Positions 5,627 through 7,834 of a stretch of 7,834 nt of DNA are shown piece by piece (the stretch's first letter is position 1; every line of letters starts with the position of its first letter). Origin of the DNA: Thermoplasmatales archaeon (GTDB lineage: Archaea > Thermoplasmatota > E2 > UBA202 > DSCA01); the NCBI GenBank assembly GCA_011049295.1, contig DSCA01000071.1:1-7834 (forward strand). The letters run 5' to 3'. The notes below the pieces were generated by a model. That model did not search any database. It was given only the letters and a program-made list of their open reading frames with translations, and was not told the DNA's origin. Both the position numbers and the translations under genes were made by a program.

Positions 5627-6201
5627 GGACGCCGGACCCCGACGTCAATTACATCGTATCCGGCCTGGAGAGGTCCGGCACCTCCATGATGATGCAGATT
5701 CTGCATCGGGGGGGCGCCCCGGTGGCCTTCGACCGCTCCCGCCAGGCCGACTACCACAATCCCAAGGGGTATTTCGAGCTGGAGGGCGGAAAAATCATCA
5801 ACCGCCTGATGGAGGGAACCTTCCCCTTTGACCAGTACAGGGGCATATTCGTAAAGATAACCGCCTACGGCCTCCAGTATCTGCCCTCGGGACCCGGGTA
5901 CCGGTACAAGGTCATCTACATGCAGCGTAGCCTGGACGAGATTCTGACCTCCATGGAAAAAATGTCCGGGCCCCTGAACAGAGAGGAGGAGCGGCCGGCC
6001 TTCGAGCATCTGCACAGGTTTGCCCTGAAAATCCTGCGCCGGCGGGAAGATATAGACTACCTCCTGGTTCCGTACCGGCAGGTGGTGCACAACCCGGTGG
6101 AGGAAATCGACCGTATCAACCGGTTCCTGGGCGGCATGCTGTCCCGGGAAGACGCGGTGAGGGCCGTAGACCCCGACCTTTACAGGAACGTTAAAAAATA
6201 G
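5623..6201 (+). CDS. Small PAPS-dependent sulfotransferase-like protein
   Basis: From the GTG at 5623 this is a 192-residue protein with a sulfotransferase-type P-loop. The 5'-phosphosulfate loop is SGLERSGTS (13-21). The 3'-phosphate site appears as R102 and S110 in MQRSLDEILTS, with the eight-residue spacing typical of PAPS sulfotransferases. Between them is DYHNPKGYFE (43-52), a block I associate with a group of short bacterial and archaeal sulfotransferase-family proteins. The enzyme should transfer the sulfuryl group from PAPS to an acceptor that the sequence does not reveal; glycan, lipid and protein tyrosine are all possible. It has no signal peptide or membrane segment, so it should act in the cytoplasm. 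The place right after cysC strongly supports PAPS use. An ATG at 5599 would add eight residues but is a worse start. Confidence 0.8.
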   Translation: MRTPDPDVNYIVSGLERSGTSMMMQILHRGGAPVAFDRSRQADYHNPKGYFELEGGKIINRLMEGTFPFDQYRGIFVKITAYGLQYLPSGPGYRYKVIYMQRSLDEILTSMEKMSGPLNREEERPAFEHLHRFALKILRRREDIDYLLVPYRQVVHNPVEEIDRINRFLGGMLSREDAVRAVDPDLYRNVKK

Positions 6202-6216
6202 CCAGCCTATTGCTGG
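6202..6216 (+). promoter_or_regulatory. Small hairpin between the sulfotransferase and transporter genes
   Basis: CCAGC and GCTGG form a 5-base-pair stem around the loop CTATT directly after the sulfotransferase stop. It lies in the 61-base gap before the transporter gene and is followed by TTGT rather than a real T-tract, so it is at best a weak terminator or processing site. The A-rich GTTAAAAAATAG at 6190-6201 could be a TATA box for a separate transporter transcript. Confidence 0.25.
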
Positions 6217-6262
6217 TTGTACGAGGAAAACGACCGGCAGACCGGCCGAGCGAGGAATTTCC

Positions 6263-7705
6263 ATGAACGAGGACCAGCACCATCAGGACGGGGAGCCAGA
6301 GTTGAGCGCTTCCTACTCACTCACCCGGCGGGATTTTTTGTTCATAGTCTTGGCTATGCTGGGACTGATACTGGCCTACGCTGCACCCACTATGGAAGGA
6401 CTGAGCAGGGACGGCCAGGTCATGCTGGGCATCCTCTTCATGGCGGCCGTGCTGTGGATAACCACCCCCATCCCCATCGCCGTCACCGGCCTGCTGGTGA
6501 TGATTATGCAGCCGCTGCTCCAGGTGACCACCGCCGAGCGCGTGTTCTCCGCCTTTGGCAACCAAGCCGTGTTCTTTCTGATTGGCGCCTTCATCCTGGC
6601 CAGCGCCCTGGAAAAATACGGGCTGCATCGGCGCATCGCCCTCCGCTTTCTCCGTTTTTTTGAGGCCAGCCCCCGTTTTTTCACCCTGGGCATCATGGTT
6701 TCCAGTGCCTGTATCTCCTTCATCATGCCCGAGCACGGGGTGGTGGCCCTGTTTCTGCCCATCGTGGCCTCCATCCTGGTAGCCATGCGGGTCATCCCCA
6801 AACAGAGCAACTTCGGCAAGGTCAGCGTGCTGTGCATCGCCTACGGCTGCTCCATCGGAAGCCTGGGGACGCCGGTGGGAGGCGCCCGCAACCCCCTGAC
6901 CATCGGCATACTGGCCGACGCCGGCATCACAGTCACCTTTTTTGACTGGATGACCTATGCCATGCCGGTGGTGTTCATCTCCCTGCCCCTGGTGTGGCTC
7001 ATTCTCCAGGCTACCTTTCCCCTGGAGATATCGGACATCGGCCGAGCCAAAAAGGAAATTGAGCGTCAGGTGCAGAAAATGGGGGCCATGGGCGGCAGGG
7101 AATGGACGGTGGCCGGCATCATCGCCGTTACCGTGGTCCTGTGGGTGTTTTTCTCCTCGCCTCAGTACCTGGGCCTGGCGGTGATTGCCCTCATGGGGAG
7201 CATGCTGCTGTTTTTCACCGGCTCTCTGTCCTGGAAGGACGTGGAGGAGCGGGTTCCCTGGGGGATCATCCTGCTGTACGGCGGGGCCATCACCCTTGGA
7301 GCTGGCATGAAAAGCACTGGAGTTGCCAACTGGATAGCAAACGGCGTATTCTCAATAGTGGGAAATCAGCCCTACCTTATCATCTTTATGCTTATTGTGT
7401 TGACGATTTACCTTACCGAAATAATGTCCAACACGGCCGCCGTGGCCATGCTCCTGCCCATCGGGTTTGCCATTGCCACCGAAATTCCCGGAGTGAGCCC
7501 CCTCTTTGCCGCCATGGCCATTGCCCTCAGCGGAGGGCTGGCTTTTATGCTGGTCATTGCCACTCCGGGCAACGCCATCACCTATTCCTCCGGCTATTTT
7601 TCCTCTCGCGACCTGCTCAGAGCAGGCGTCATCGCCAACCTGGCCTGTATCGGGGTTCTCTTTGTGGTGGCCGTGGTCTACTGGAAGGGGGTGCTGGGCA
7701 TATGA
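6263..7705 (+). CDS. DASS/SLC13-family anion transporter, probably for sulfate
   Basis: This 480-residue polytopic membrane protein has about eleven hydrophobic segments, a length and pattern typical of the divalent anion:Na+ symporter (DASS, SLC13/CitT) family. The second-half sodium and substrate motif is intact as MSNTAAVAMLLP (SNT at 389-391), followed by ATPGNAI (433-439). In the first half the expected SNT is replaced by PEHG at 156-159 (FIMPEHGVVALFLP), and the paired loop reads GTPVGGARN (202-210). Family substrates include sulfate, C4-dicarboxylates and citrate. Sulfate is proposed here from the neighbouring sulfate-activation genes, not from residues. A short soluble N-terminus (about 20 residues) precedes the first membrane helix. 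A weak GAGG site lies 7 bases before the ATG. Towards the end (about 7310-7440) the codons become more AT-rich than elsewhere. The stop overlaps the next ATG. Confidence 0.9.
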   Translation: MNEDQHHQDGEPELSASYSLTRRDFLFIVLAMLGLILAYAAPTMEGLSRDGQVMLGILFMAAVLWITTPIPIAVTGLLVMIMQPLLQVTTAERVFSAFGNQAVFFLIGAFILASALEKYGLHRRIALRFLRFFEASPRFFTLGIMVSSACISFIMPEHGVVALFLPIVASILVAMRVIPKQSNFGKVSVLCIAYGCSIGSLGTPVGGARNPLTIGILADAGITVTFFDWMTYAMPVVFISLPLVWLILQATFPLEISDIGRAKKEIERQVQKMGAMGGREWTVAGIIAVTVVLWVFFSSPQYLGLAVIALMGSMLLFFTGSLSWKDVEERVPWGIILLYGGAITLGAGMKSTGVANWIANGVFSIVGNQPYLIIFMLIVLTIYLTEIMSNTAAVAMLLPIGFAIATEIPGVSPLFAAMAIALSGGLAFMLVIATPGNAITYSSGYFSSRDLLRAGVIANLACIGVLFVVAVVYWKGVLGI

Positions 7706-7834
7706 ATGACCAAGGAGGAGCAAAAAATAAAAATAGCGGCACCGGTTGCAGTACCCCACAGTCCATGACCAGTCTTCTGTTCGGCAACATCATAATTCCC
7801 GTGTCCTCGGAATTCTTTTCCCGGGCAGCGCTGA
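7702..7834 (+). CDS. Universal stress protein (UspA)-like, N-terminal part (runs off the right edge)
   Basis: The frame beginning at the ATG at 7702, which overlaps the transporter stop as ATGA, stays open to the window edge for 44 codons. Residues 31-44 read NIIIPVSSEFFSRA and match the first strand and helix of the Usp fold, usually of the form ILVPVDGSEFSxRAL. The 21 residues before an internal Met at 7765 are polar and A-rich at the DNA level and look like linker or untranslated DNA. The real start may therefore be the ATG at 7765, two codons before LLFGN. Usp domains bind ATP or AMP, dimerise, and are often encoded beside or fused to membrane transporters, so this may regulate the transporter. 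Only the first strand and helix are visible, so the family call is moderate. Confidence 0.6.
   Translation, partial: MNDQGGAKNKNSGTGCSTPQSMTSLLFGNIIIPVSSEFFSRAAL
7721..7735 (+). promoter_or_regulatory. A-rich TATA-like stretch before the internal start of the Usp-like gene
   Basis: CAAAAAATAAAAATA is the most A-rich stretch in the right part of the window. Its centre is about 37 bases before the ATG at 7765. It could be a TATA box giving the Usp-like gene its own short-leader transcript, or simply Lys/Asn codons if translation starts at 7702. No initiator sequence decides between these. Confidence 0.25.

Noticed and set aside
7310..7440. More AT-rich codons near the end of the transporter gene, as a sign of recombination
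   Set aside because: The reading frame and family motifs (SNT) continue unbroken, and hydrophobic Ile/Phe/Tyr-rich helices naturally lower GC; there is no boundary repeat.
1..7834. CRISPR arrays, insertion sequences, tRNA or rRNA genes
   Set aside because: No regularly spaced repeats, transposase-like proteins, terminal inverted repeats, or tRNA or rRNA signatures were found by eye.

Overview
The window looks archaeal, possibly from the Thermoplasmatota, though the phylum is only a guess. It is GC-rich, and most genes start a few bases, or about 25 bases, after an AT-rich TATA-like box, as in archaeal leaderless or near-leaderless transcripts. The gene content agrees: a short HEMK2/Mtq2-type glutamine methyltransferase, a stand-alone zinc-type ATP sulfurylase, a ribbon-helix-helix protein, a DHH phosphoesterase and a DASS transporter. 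No RNA genes, insertion sequences or CRISPR arrays are visible.

Left part (1-2468). A secreted FG-GAP/VCBS-repeat protein runs off the left edge on the minus strand. It diverges from the methyltransferase gene across a 56-base gap holding one nearly symmetrical TATA box. A 42-residue zinc-ribbon miniprotein follows, with a promoter box that overlaps the methyltransferase stop codon. It ends 7 bases from the convergent end of a type I glutamine synthetase gene on the minus strand.

Right part (2631-7834). After a 162-base divergent promoter region comes a tightly packed plus-strand cluster: ribbon-helix-helix protein, ATP sulfurylase (sat), DHH/DHHA1 phosphoesterase, APS kinase (cysC), small PAPS-type sulfotransferase, DASS-family anion transporter, and the beginning of a universal-stress-protein-like gene. 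Most junctions are 2-4 base gaps or 4-base ATGA/GTGA overlaps. The ones at either side of the transporter are looser or uncertain.

Read as a pathway, the cluster could be a self-contained sulfation module. The transporter brings in sulfate or another anion, Sat makes APS, CysC makes PAPS, and the sulfotransferase moves the sulfuryl group to an unknown acceptor (a glycan, lipid or surface protein). The DHH enzyme may clear the by-product 3'-phosphoadenosine 5'-phosphate (PAP). No APS/PAPS reductase or sulfite reductase is present in the window, so sulfonation is a better reading than reductive sulfate assimilation. The PAP phosphatase role, the regulatory role of the first gene and the sulfate specificity of the transporter are inferences.
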